NCBI GenBank assembly: GCA_036186865.1
Contig: AP025054.1
Coordinates: 25,338,568 to 25,402,567, forward strand
DNA length: 64,000 nucleotides
Source: Eustoma russellianum
Taxonomy: Eukaryota; Streptophyta; Magnoliopsida; Gentianales; Gentianaceae
Reading direction: 5' to 3'
Positions 33,578-44,731 of the stretch are shown piece by piece (the first letter of the stretch is position 1; every line of letters starts with the position of its first letter). Under the pieces are notes generated by a model. The model did not search any database and was not told where the DNA came from. It saw only the letters and a program-made list of their open reading frames with translations. A program made the translations under genes and the position numbers.

Positions 33578-33649
33578 AATGTTTCCAATGACGTTATATT
33601 GCCTAAGAAATCTGGTATAGGACCTTCCAACTTGTTATCACCAAGGTAA
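33578..33649 (-). pseudogene. Receptor gene: LRR exon with damaged acceptor
   Basis: A 72-bp stretch encodes YLGDNKLEGPIPDFLGNIT and ends ATT|GTAAGT. The two bases before it are AC (TTGACAC|TTACC), so the AG acceptor is missing by one base. No other AG is close by on the intron side. Confidence 0.8.
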
Positions 33650-33891
33650 GTGTCAACAATAATTAGCAAATAAACAATGAGAAACATTCCGAAAATCTCT
33701 AAACATGTTAGAAAATGATATTGCACATTATTGCACCAGTAAAAGTAATTGACTCTATCACTTCTTTGCCTGAGGACAAGTGGAAGGGAAATTTTTTTGA
33801 TGTCGGAGATCTCTATGTTGGATAGAGACTAAGAATTATACGAATATAGAAAAACATGGACTTATCTAAGTTGTTTATAACTGCTTCTTAC

Positions 33892-33963
33892 AGTTCAGTA
33901 AGCCGTGTCAAGTTCACAAAAGAGTCCGGAATCGATCCACGTAGCCTGTTGCTAGTTAAATCT
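33892..33963 (-). pseudogene. Receptor gene: LRR exon (72 bp)
   Basis: Acceptor GTCAG|AGATTTA, donor GAACT|GTAAGA. It encodes DLTSNRLRGSIPDSFVNLT. Intact, phase 2. Confidence 0.92.
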
Positions 33964-34289
33964 CTGACATAGCAACAAAAACGGAAACAAAATCCACATA
34001 GTAAGACGTCAATATTCTTCCTATGTAATAGTACATGCCATGTCGAATTATAAAGAGAACACTAGTTGGTGAAAAAAAATGCTCAGTAATGTGGCATGTG
34101 AAATTACCCAAAGAAAAAGGCTCATGTGCAGCTTATTCGTGATTGGTATAATCTATAGTATAACGATTATGGAAATGCTCAAACCAACCATTATCATGGT
34201 ATTACAACTTACACATAGAAGTCATATAACGGTGCATGAATAAATCATAAGGGGAAAAGTGAACTTCTGAGTAGAGATGAAATCCTTAC

Positions 34290-34361
34290 AGTGATGTGAG
34301 GTATTCCAGATCTCCAACCCTTCTAGGTATGCCACCACTTAAGTCTTGATTTGACAGATCT
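34290..34361 (-). pseudogene. Receptor gene: first LRR exon found (72 bp)
   Basis: Acceptor TCCAG|AGATCTG, donor TCACT|GTAAGG. It encodes DLSNQDLSGGIPRRVGDLE. In phase it can follow the N-terminal exon at 41987-42143 directly; the intron between them holds the two solo LTRs. Confidence 0.92.
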
Positions 34362-35015
34362 CTGGAATGATCCCAACATAGTCAACGTATTTCGAAGGAA
34401 AACAAAGTTATAATGCAGCAATAGAGCAAATATTTCTGCAACAAGGAATTTTTGAAAAGATAAACAAGTTTCCTGTAACAAAATGTCGTGTCAGGGTCAC
34501 TGATTTTAAGCGTAAAATCCGAAGCAGAAGAAGTTACACTTTCAATGTGTAACAGAGGGATTCATTAAAGAAGACAAATGACAGTTCAGTCGTAATCGCT
34601 AATAATTTCACAAAATCAATGGCACAATATGACCTGCAAAACTTCTGCACACAAAATTATGAGGCAATACTACTAGAAATTGCAATCTACTGCCAGTAGG
34701 CTGGCACAGAAAATCAGTAACTGGTATGGTCTAACAAAGAAAAGGAGGAGGTAGCAAACTGGCAGATACAAATTTTGTTACTGAAATGAAAACAAGCAAA
34801 GTTAGTCCAGAAAAAGGAGTTTGACTTCTCAAAAGCCTTACAAAAGAATGGGCAAATCAAATTCTACGTCCCTTATGTGTACTTCCTTTCTTATCTGTGT
34901 CCCCTATATTCCTATTGGAGTTATGTAGTGAATTTGCGACACCTCAAAGACACTTGACGCAGAGAGTTAATAGATTGAGAAGTCAATGCATTGCATTTTT
35001 GGTCCCTTGTGTTCT
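34362..35015 (-). other. Receptor gene intron (left of solo LTR)
   Basis: AT-rich, no ORF or exon-like LRR found. It ends at the ATAAT target site. Confidence 0.6.
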
Positions 35016-35020
35016 ATAAT

Positions 35021-38000
35021 TGTAGCGCCCCGCTCCCGAACCCTAGCATCGGGAACAGTGCACCCGCCGTATCTCGCTGAGGAGAATACAAGGCGTCGAA
35101 TCAATCTCTTACACGTCAGAAATAACGTAGAAATTTTTCTCGCGGAAACGTAAATCACAACTTACATTAAACTCCAATAATCGTCTTTACATTACCGAAT
35201 AAAACTCTGATAATAAAAGTAATAAAGAAGTCTGTGAAAATCCCCAAAAGATAACCACGAAAAATCAGCTGCAGAGTTCCCCTCGTATCCTAGCTGCAGC
35301 TATCAACCAGCCCACTCAGCTATGTCCGTCCCGACCTCAACAAAGATGTGCTTGTAGTCCTCATCCGGCTCACCTGGGAAGTAGGGGTGAGTGACAGAAA
35401 TCACTCAGTAGATGCCCGCCTCAAACAAATACAAAACGTACATACCGAAATGATATAGCCACATAGCACATAAATATGATATAACCACATAGCACGTAAA
35501 CACAAGATAACATGCATAAGATAAAGTAAATGCGGTAAGTAAAGCACTCCACACAAAAATGCGCAAGTACGTGATGCATGCTCAAATAACGTGTCACACG
35601 CAACAAGAATCGTGTCATGCAATATGCCCTAGACCTATATGCAATGCATGATCCCGGGATTGACTGGATGCCTGTAGCCCGTACACTACAATCCACCCTG
35701 ACCGATGCCCGTGGCCCGTACACCACGATCCACCACAACCGATGCCCATGGCCCGTACACCATGATCCACCATGACCGAGTACCCATGGCCCGTACACCA
35801 TGATCCACTCCACTCGAGCGTCTGAGACCCGTACATCTCAACCCACTCCAAATGCAATGCACGTGCCATGAATGCAACAAGAAAATCGCCTGGGGCCCGT
35901 ACGCCCATCCTCACCGTCTCCGGCACTCAATATTTGGTCTCGTAAATTTTTGAATATTGGAAAGTTGTTATTTATCACCACCCTTATTTTTCCTTAGCTT
36001 GTATTAATTTACTAGAATTTTCTACTAATTTTCCCTATGTTTCCCTTACTTAATTTTGTTTATTACTATTAATCTTTAATTACTAAAATTTACCAAACTT
36101 CAGAAATTAAGTGAAAATAATTTAATTTTAACCTTTCATATTTTCTGGAATTTATTTGAATTCTTATTGGTATTTAATTTTATTTTTCTGGCCTGATCCT
36201 GCCAGACCCGATACATTTTTTTTGAGAGGTTAATGGGCCGCCTTCGGTCCGACCCGCTGGCCAGTCGACCCGGTCCGTTGGCCGGCCTGTTCTCTGCCTT
36301 AATTTAATTATTTACTTATTTATTTAATGGCTGTTCCACCAGTGGCAACCCGCGCTGTGATTCGTTTTACGTTTCCAACCCCCATTTTCTCCTATTTCCA
36401 GTCTATAGGAACCTATTCTAAGGCCAAAACACAACTTTTTAAAGGCTCCTAATGTAAAAGTTCCTTTTTTTTCCCCAATTCTTTAAGGATGTTTTGTTTT
36501 CGATTCAATCATACCACCAATTTCACACACATACAAGCACATAGCAGCCATAAACAATATATCTCATGCCTTCCAACATATACAAAATTAGCAACTTAAA
36601 CAAATATAAACAACTAAACAAATTTACAACTTAAACAAATAAAACAACGAAGCACATTAGTATACCATCAAAGCATGCATGAACCATATCTGTTTGAGGG
36701 GGGAAGAGGCACCTACACTTTTTGACGAATTAACCTCCTTCTCCTCTAGGCTCGAATCTAAACAATTGTAGTATAAACATCAATACCTAATAATAAAGGT
36801 TAATTTGGCTTACTTAATATAATTAGTTCATAACTTTCTATTTTTTTCCCTTTTGAACATCTCAGATTCCCCCTTGCACATTAAAAGACCTGCCTACATT
36901 TACACATCCCACATCGCCAATACAACCCAAGCCCCCAGCACGCCTTAACAATAAAAGCAAAAACTATAACCTAACAAGTGTAGCAGAACCTTTTTACATA
37001 TAACATATATATGAAATATTACTTTATACATCAAAATATTACATTTGAAATATAAATTCAGAAAGGCAGCCACCGCTGCAAACACATTTCCCTTTTAATT
37101 TTTTTAACCATTTATGCATGTATATGCCACGGCTCACATACATATATATATAGCCATACACACCATGTAGTTATACAAATATTAGCTTTGCAACCAAAAT
37201 ATCAAAATTTTCTTGTCTTTGATGGCCATTCGGCTAGTGAACCCAAATTCCCAACAAATATAATTTTCAAACCACTCACACAACACCTTCAGCACCCATA
37301 TATATATATATTTATATACCATAAATTATACACCATGTATTTATTAATATATATTTTCATATACACCCTCACGACAGTATGCTTTTAGGCACAAAAAAAA
37401 ATAACTTTGGTTCGGATATTATTCCATAGCTTACATAATTTAATTTCCACACACATATTCCGACGCGCGGCACTTACATACGTGATTATATATATATATA
37501 CATATACCCAACATCATTATAGGTGGGAAATACATCAATTATACATATGTATAGATATAACAAATTATAATCAAGAATACTAATGCATGATCCAAGGTTA
37601 TAATCAACATAAACATATAGATTTTCGCAAAACATAGCAAGTATAGGAAGATTACTTACATCAATTGCTGTACTATACCGCATACTAATTGGGTTATATG
37701 TTGGCGCAAGGAAAAACCCTCTATTCCTCTCCTGGGTCACCTCGGCTGTGTTGACACTAAAAATAGAAAAGGTTGCAACACCTATAACCAGTGAATGAAT
37801 GGAATGAGGGTGCAAAGAAAAAAAAAACAAATTTGATTTTGTTACCTCATGAGGGTAACGTGCTGGAGCAAAAGGAAGAAAACAAAGGAGAGCTACTATT
37901 TTTTTTTTCCTTCCAGCAAAGGGGGGCGGCGGGGCGGCGGCATAGTTGGTGGAAAATATTGGGTAGATTAGGGTTGCATCTTAGGGTAATATATATAGAT

Positions 38001-38206
38001 ATAGATGGGTAGTATTTAGGTTTAAGAATATTCCTAGTAGATATAGGTTTTTTTTTCCATTTAAATTGTCTTTATCCTAATTTCCTATTCCAACTCTATC
38101 AGATGTATCCTATACCAATCATAACTCTTAAGATAATCATTACATATAATTTTATTTTCTTTTTTTCTTCTTTTTTTTTCTTTTACGAAATCCCCGGGTC
38201 ATAACA
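35021..38206 (-). mobile_element. Solo LTR 1 (Tekay-like, minus orientation), 3186 bp
   Basis: Begins TGTAGCGCCCCG and ends GGGTCATAACA, flanked by ATAAT at 35016-35020 and 38207-38211. No internal domain is attached, so it is a solo LTR left by LTR-LTR recombination. The end TGTAGCGCCCCG and the phrase GTGCACCCGCCGTA are shared with the LTR at 5414. It contains a 37-bp tandem repeat (35662-35830). Confidence 0.93.
35662..35830. repeat. About four 37-bp tandem units inside solo LTR 1
   Basis: Units carry GATGCCC(A/G)TGGCCCGTACA and CATGATCCACCA with small changes. They lie at a distance from the LTR edge similar to that of the subrepeats in the Tekay LTR at 6205-6370, though the sequences differ. 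Confidence 0.88.
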
Positions 38207-38211
38207 ATAAT

Positions 38212-38524
38212 ACTCCTAAGTTTTCCAATCTAGACCTTCTAGTCTTTTGATACCATGTTAAAGTCCCATCTCATCTTATCTGAGAGTTTAAGTGTACACA
38301 GAGGCTAGCAATTTGTACATTTATATACTTGACAGAGTTGTATATATTAACATAGCTCCGTCAAATACAAATAAAGAAGTGGTAGATTATGATTACGAGC
38401 AAGAATGACTAAAATGATTCCAAATTATACAAAAGCTAAAACAGAAAACATAGGGACCAGAGGTGAAACTATTGTGTGAGATCAGCAACCAAAAATGTCA
38501 ATGTCCTGTTTACAGATTTAGTAC
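38212..38524 (-). mobile_element. Intron spacer between solo LTRs, with copia-like LTR/primer-site scrap
   Basis: This is 313 bp between the two solo LTRs. On the minus strand at about 38240-38265 it reads TTTAACATGGTATCAAAAG, like an LTR end plus initiator-Met primer site of a copia element. The rest is unassigned. Confidence 0.45.
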
Positions 38525-38529
38525 ATATG

Positions 38530-41500
38530 TGTTACTCCCGTGTCTTGGGGTAGAGAAAAAATAGTAATAATAATAATAAAAGGAGAAGTAAAAAAAAATA
38601 TACTAGAAATAGCTATCTTATAATATGTGATAAAGGTAGGGAATATGAGATAGAGATGGAAATTAAAGTGCTATCTAAATAAAATTCCTAAACCTATTAG
38701 GAAACTAACTAATTTTCTATCTATAAATATATATATAACCCTAATCTAAACAAACCTAACCATCCCAAAGAAGCAGCCAAGCTGCCGCCCCCTCTGCAAC
38801 AAACAAACAGAAAAAAAAAAGAAAAGAAGTATGCAGCAATAATATTTCCCTCAATCCCCAAAACCCTCCAGCGACAGCAGTCTTCAGGGAGTGGAAAAAA
38901 AGGGAGAAGCAAATAAGTAAGAATTTTCTGTGCAAGTATGGGCTTACCTTTATCCATGGAAAATTTTACATGGGTCTTTGGTCCTATATATATGTATCTA
39001 TAGGATTTGCAACAACAACCCTAATTTCGTATATATAAATCCATACCACAACCTTTACATACACGAGAAAATCGGCCAGCCACCCCTTGGAAAGAAAAGA
39101 CAAGTTTTGCGGGACAAACCCTGAGCGCGGCAATTCGGTATAGTATAAACGATCGAGGTATGTATCATTCCTGTACTTATTATGCATTTGTGAAATCCAT
39201 AATTATATTTTTCTACCAAAAGATGGATCATACATAAGTATATGTGATTGTATAAATTGATGTATATATATATATTTATTTATTTATAGACGGCTGAATT
39301 ATATGACATGGGAATAAAAAAAAATTGAACGAGGCTACTGTAATTGTCGCATGCCTGTAATTGTTGCATGAATGAATGGTCATCTTGGGAGGTGGCCAAC
39401 AATTATTTTAGTGTATATTATTGATTCAACTTAACCACACAAGTGTATATATTTATACCGTTGACAAATATTAAATTGTGTGTTTAATTCTAATAGCCAG
39501 AAACTTGTAAATATGACATTGAATATATTTTCGGGCAGTCTTGATAATTGATATATGTCTTAGGAATAGGAGATATGTTTAGAATAACATATATGTAAGT
39601 TTATCCGTATATATATGAATTGGGTATTTTGTGTGCGATGCGTGTAAAGGCCGAAAAAAAAAGGAAAAGAGGGGCCGAAAGTCTGATTTCAAAATACATT
39701 TAAAGGAGTTCGACCAGCTGGGTCTAATGACATAGGAAATTGGAAAAAAAAAATATTTTATGAGTATATATGGTTTTAGGTAGCCAAATACATACATATT
39801 TATAAATATGTGTTGTTTGTAAATATGCATGTGTCGCATAACCATGGACAGTGGCCAATGCTATATTCAATTTTATAAGATGATATGTGATATTTTATGC
39901 ATTTGAAAGTATATAGGGGCATATGATAATTTTTGTAAGTTGTTGTTGCTGTCTACGGTGGAGGACAGTGTCCACCAAAGTGGGTTCGTGTGAATAGGAA
40001 GGACTTGTCCAACACCAAGCATAGAGGTCAGCGGGGTTGAGAAGAAGAGATTCCGCGTAGGAAGTTAATTCGTCAAAAAGGTAGGTGCCTCTTCCCCCTC
40101 AAACGGGTATGATTCATACATGCTTTGATGGTATACGAATGTGTTTCGTTGTTTTATTTGTTTAAGTTGTAAATGTTGTTTCGCTGTCTTTATTTGTTTA
40201 ATTTGTAAATTTTGTATATGTTGGAAAGCATGAGATATATGGTTATGGCTGCTATGTGCGTGTATGTGTGTGAAATTGGTGGCATGATTGAATCGAAAAC
40301 AAAATATCCTTAAACAATAGGGAAAAAGGGAAACTTTTACATTAGGAGCCTTTAAAAAGTTATGTTTTGGCCTTAGAATAGGTTCCTATAGACTGGAAAT
40401 AGGAGAAAATGGGGGTTGGGATCGAAAAAAAACAAATCACAGCGCGCGTTGCCATTGGTGGAACATCCAAATAAATAAATAAATAAATAATTAAATTAAA
40501 GCAGAGAACAGGTTGGCCAACGGACCGGGTCGGCTGGCCATCGGGTCGGACCGAAGGCGGGCCCATTAACCTCTCAAAAAAAAAGTATCGGGCGTGGCGA
40601 ATGGCCAGGAAAATATAATTAAATACCAATAAGAATTCAAATAAATTCCAAAAAATATAAAAGGTTAAAATTAAATTATTTTCACTTAAATTCTGAAGTT
40701 TGGTAAATTTAAGTAATTAAAAATTAATAGTAATAAATAGAATTAAGTAAGGAAAACATAGGAGAAATTAGTAGAAAATTCTAGTAAACTAATACAAGCT
40801 AAGGAAAAAATAAGGGTGGCGATAAATAACAACTTTTCAATATTCAAAAATTTCACAAAGCCAAATATTGAGTGCCGGAGGATGGTGAGGATGGGCCAGG
40901 GGCCTCAGGCGATTGTGTTTTTGCATTCATGGCACGTGCATTGCATGATGGCGGGTCGTGACGTACGGGTCACGGGCGCTCAGGATGGTGTACGGTGGCG
41001 GGGCCACGACACTCAGGATGGTGTGCAGTGGCGCGGCCACGCACACTCAGTATGGTGATTGTGGGGTGTACGACCTGCAGCCACTCAGTAGGACCCGGGT
41101 TCATGCATTTCACGGTATAGATATCGGCATTCTGTGTGACATGACTTTGTTGCGTGTGACACGTTGATTGAGCATGCATCACGTACTTGCGCATTTTACA
41201 TGGAGTGCTTTACTTACCGCATTTACTTTATCTTATGCATGTTATCTTATATCTATGTGCTATGTGGCTATATCATTTCGGTATGCACGTTTTGTATTGG
41301 TTTGAGGCGGGCATCTACTGGGTGATTTCTGTCACTCACCCCTACTTCCCAGGTGAGCCGGATGAGGACTACGAGCACATCTTCGTTGAGGACGGGACGG
41401 ACATAGCAGAGTGGGCTGGTTGATATCTGCAGCTAGGTTACGAGAGGGCTCTGCAGCTGTTTGTGTTTACTTATACTTTGGGATTTTCATAGACTTCTTT

Positions 41501-41705
41501 GTTACTGTTATTATCAGAATTTTTATTCAGTAAGGTAATGACGATTATTGGAGTTTAATTTAAGTTATGATTTACGTTTCCGCGAGAAAAAATTTCTACG
41601 TCATTTCTGACATGTAAGAGATTGATTCGACGCCTTGTATTCTCCTGAGCGAGATACGGCGGGTGCACTGTTCCCGATGCTAGGGCTCGGGAGCGGGGCG
41701 CCACA
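38530..41705 (+). mobile_element. Solo LTR 2 (same family, plus orientation), 3176 bp
   Basis: Begins TGTTACTCCCGTG and ends GGGGCGCCACA, flanked by ATATG at 38525-38529 and 41706-41710. It is the inverted relative of solo LTR 1 along its full length. Near its 3' end it encodes FPGEPDEDYEHIFVEDG after a CTTCCCAG acceptor-like site; solo LTR 1 has the same phrase on its own sense strand. Confidence 0.93.
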
Positions 41706-41986
41706 ATATGGAATCTCTGTTGTTTTAGCAATGCTTTCTGTCTACATGTTTCAAAATCCAAATAAATTTCAATCATGACAGATCAAAAGTGACATGCTGA
41801 AACGTGGTGAACAGAAAATGGAAAAGATAGCAAACATGAGGGACCAAATCACTTATTTGCCCCTACACAGCATATACACTGCAAGAGTAAACTTTTAGTC
41901 AGGAAAAGGATTACATAGAAGCATCTACTTAAGTAAAGTCCCGTAACTGGTGAGAGGTCAAGAATATATAATAAATGAATATGTAC

Positions 41987-42143
41987 ATTTCAGTCACTCG
42001 ACAAACTCTGGAATTCTCGAAGCTGCAGTAGCATCTTACTGAATAACCATACTCCATTGAATCACAGTCTGTATTCTTAAAAGAGATTTCTGCAAAGCTA
42101 ACAGAGTACTTCGACATTCGAAGTAAGCTATTGACAGCATCAA
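41987..42143 (-). pseudogene. Receptor gene: N-terminal exon before LRRs (157 bp)
   Basis: Acceptor TGCCAG|TTGATGC, donor GAAAT|GTACAT. It encodes DAVNSLLRMSKYS, then FKNTDCDS and VRCYCSFENSRVCRVTE. This matches the pre-LRR cap of the family (P-x-(D/E)EV-x-AL..., then C-x-V-x-C-x-CS...VCHVT). Phases are 1 in and 2 out. Confidence 0.88.
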
Positions 42144-42445
42144 CTGGCAAACACATCAACATGCATTAAAGTAGGTTACATAAATATGGAAACAAATACA
42201 CCCAATGAATTCAGCAGTATAGTCAATTTTAACCAAGACCAACAACGTTACTCATTGTATGAGCGGTGATGTACGCAACCATACTTTTCTTTATAACAAT
42301 TTTAGCTTCATTTTATGACAGCGAAACCATACTCATAGATACTCATGTATTAGATACAATTTTCATAATGCCAATTCTAGAAATTCAAATGCCAATGACA
42401 TGCTACGAGTTTAATCGAGAAAAGACGAAGAGAACAATACCGTAC

Positions 42446-42512
42446 CTCTTTTCATGAGCAAAAGGCGTTGCGCAAGTATGAAAAAAGCAAGTAAACGAAG
42501 ATGAAGACTTCA
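42446..42512 (-). pseudogene. Receptor gene: candidate signal-peptide exon
   Basis: In the phase that joins the next exon (G|TT GAT GCT), the minus strand reads LHLRLLAFFILAQRLLLMKR before a GAG|GTACGG donor. That is hydrophobic enough for a signal peptide. A TGA lies just upstream in this frame with no ATG between. So the start has been lost, lies in a further upstream exon, or the assignment is wrong. Confidence 0.4.
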
Positions 42513-43228
42513 CCGGCGGCGTTGTGTTCGGCATCGCAAAATATACAGCACAACAATGCCGAATTAAAAGCAGAACGGGCGAAAAGTATTCGACAACCTA
42601 TTACGCTAACGGTGACCGGAAGATCACCGGTAACGGCGTAAGAATGTCGGACCACCATGGGGAAGGTCATAATTTTGTTTCTTAGTTTGTTTTAGTTGGT
42701 GCCTGCCGGTGGTTTTTATTTTCGGCGGCCCGAGCGAATGGGCGGCGGGGGTGCGCGGGGGGCGACGGGAGGGAGGAGTGTGGTGCATGCATCGTCAATA
42801 TGAGTTCGGCGGTAATCTAGAACAGAATGAGGCACGTGAGCAATGATGGATACGATTTCTTTCAAGAAGATGGTTACGATTTCAGGAATATAGTTTTAGA
42901 AAATTCTTAATTCTCATGAGAATACAATTTATTTGTTGATGTGAAATGTAAAGTAAGAATGCATATATTAAATCATAAATTGATCCGATTTTTTGGGACT
43001 CTATACCAATAAGGAAACCAAGTCTTTTTTGATGTTCTGAAGTAATCTTGATAACTACCAAAATTACTATAATAGCTAAATTAAATAATAGACTTACATA
43101 CAACTTAAACATCATGCATATTTTATATTACAAAATCTCTGTGGTAATGTACGTGTCTATACATATACACACATACATGTGAACATACGATGGTGTCTAT
43201 ATTATTGGAATAATTACAAATATCTTAT
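42513..43228. promoter_or_regulatory. Probable upstream region of the receptor gene
   Basis: A GC-rich block (GGCGGCCCGAGCG...GGGCGACGGGAGGG, 42720-42790) stands out from the AT-rich surroundings just upstream of the candidate first exon. It fits a 5' UTR or promoter-proximal region on the minus strand. No TATA box can be assigned with confidence. Confidence 0.35.
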
Positions 43229-43236
43229 GACATAAA

Positions 43237-44723
43237 CAGGGGCGGAGGGAAGGGGGGGCCTGAGACACGTGCCCCTCCCATGTCGACGAGAAAAATAATA
43301 TAGATAGGTAGATGTAATTGTATTTTGGCCATTCAGTTCAAAGTGTGTCCCTGCTTGACAGAATACTAAATCTCTGTAGGTCACAGAATGTTTAGCGTTT
43401 GGTAATTTTCTGCTAAGTGACTAAAATGTGTCTAAAACTTACCAAAATACGAGGATGTCGAGAAATCAGATATCCAAAATACTGCATTGAGTTTGATTGA
43501 TAAGATGGACTCTTTTGAGTTTGTATTTGTTGGAAAGTTTATGTTGAAAATTTTAGGAATGACAATTACACTTTCTAAGATTCTACAAGTAAGAGATCAA
43601 AACATAGGGTGTGCTCTTAATATGATCAACAGGGTAAAAAAGAGCTTACAAAAATATAGAGAGGTTGGTTGAGATAATTCGTTAAAAGAAGTATTTGAGT
43701 TTTGTGAAATACATGAAATTGATGTGCCTAATATGGAGGATGTTGTCATTGGCCGGTCTAGAAAAAAGCGTAAAGGTGGTGAACCGATGACATACTTTCA
43801 TCATTTTCGTGCAGAAATCTTCATAAAGGTACTTCATTTATCTTTATTGTGTTGATTCATATGACATTGACGATTAATTTGTCTATATCGCAATTAATTT
43901 TTATTCGTATAAACTCTTAGGTAATTGGCGTTATTGCTATGGAAATGGATGAACACTTCACAGAGACAAACACAGATTTACTTAGATGTGTAATATGTCT
44001 TGATCCTTCAAATTCTTTTGCGAACTTTGATCATGGTCAATTGTTGCATCTTGCTGAGTTATATCCAGATGACTCCACTTCCTTGGAACGCATGGAGCTT
44101 GACCATCAACTTGACAATTACATTGTCGATATGAAATCAAATGAAGTATTCTCTAATATAAATAATCTTGGAGATATTACAAAGAGGATGGTGGAGAAAA
44201 TTATCACAATTATTTTCCTTTAGTATATTGACTTATAGAGTTAGCATTGATCTTACCCGTTGGAACGGCTAGTGTTGAAAGAACCTTTTCTGCAATGAAT
44301 ATCGTCAAGACTGATATATGCAACCGGTTGGGGGATGACGTACTATTTGTTTATTGTGTTACTTATGAAATTTTTAGCACCATTGAATATGAAGATATTA
44401 TGCAACCATTTCAATCAATGTCATCTCGAAGAACCTCTTTGTGTCCCTTGGCAACTCCTTCTCGTCCTACAATAGGCAAATAAAATGTATGTATTGATGT
44501 ATATTATTATATTCATTTAATAATTGTGATCCGGATATTGTTTGTTGTGTATTTTTTTTGTACATTGGTTGATAGATGTGTTTTCTTTTACGTATTTTAT
44601 GTTATAATACAAAAATATGTCTAGAAGATTTTGTCAGTTTTCCGATCCGAAACGGTGGCCAGTGGTATTCCTGTTGCGAAGCCTATCAGTGCCTCCAAGA
44701 AGGGACTTCTGGCTCCGCCACTG
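43237..44723 (+). mobile_element. Internally deleted hAT transposon, 1487 bp
   Basis: Ends CAGGGGCGGAGGGA... and ...GGCTCCGCCACTG are imperfect inverted repeats of the usual plant hAT type. The 8-bp sequence GACATAAA is present exactly on both sides (43229-43236 and 44724-44731). The inside carries the 3' part of a transposase gene only. Confidence 0.93.
43475..44483 (+). pseudogene. hAT transposase remnant with dimerisation domain
   Basis: Broken frames at 43487-43672, 43680-43830, 43939-44223 and 44247-44483 line up as one transposase. The last has LPVGTASVERTFSAMNIVK, the hAT C-terminal dimerisation motif, and continues to the FQSMSSRR tail. The N-terminal zinc finger and much of the catalytic core are missing or unreadable. 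It resembles the TTF-type zinc finger/DUF4371 group of hAT proteins. Confidence 0.85.
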
Positions 44724-44731
44724 GACATAAA

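Larger units (their letters stand above)
8884..42512 (-). pseudogene. LRR-VIII-type receptor-like kinase gene (malectin domain), interrupted and decayed
   Basis: Eighteen minus-strand exon-like pieces can be assembled in order: a candidate signal peptide, a Cys-containing N-terminal exon, LRR exons with phase-2 introns, two linker exons and two malectin exons. The order and phases match plant plasma-membrane receptor kinases with an LRR plus malectin ectodomain (the At1g07650/At1g53430 group). The transmembrane and kinase exons would lie beyond the Tekay insertion and are not in the window. Most of the 33.6 kb is inserted DNA in introns. A one-base deletion, a premature TAA, three damaged splice sites and an exonic retrotransposon make function very unlikely. 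A recent duplicate or a degraded ancestral copy are both possible. Confidence 0.88.

Noticed and set aside
33640..33652. A U12-type (AT-AC) intron to explain the AC acceptor
   Set aside because: The donor of that intron (after the exon at 33892) is an ordinary GTAAGA, without the U12 donor consensus.
40816..41423. Protein genes in solo LTR 2 (ORFs of 65-80 codons)
   Set aside because: They are GC-rich tandem-repeat translations inside an LTR. Only the FPGEPDEDYEH phrase recurs between LTRs, and it is reported as a finding, not a gene.
35021..41705. A single 6.7-kb foldback or Mutator-like transposon with long inverted repeats
   Set aside because: Each arm has its own LTR-type TG...CA ends and its own exact 5-bp duplication (ATAAT, ATATG), which fits two solo LTRs better.
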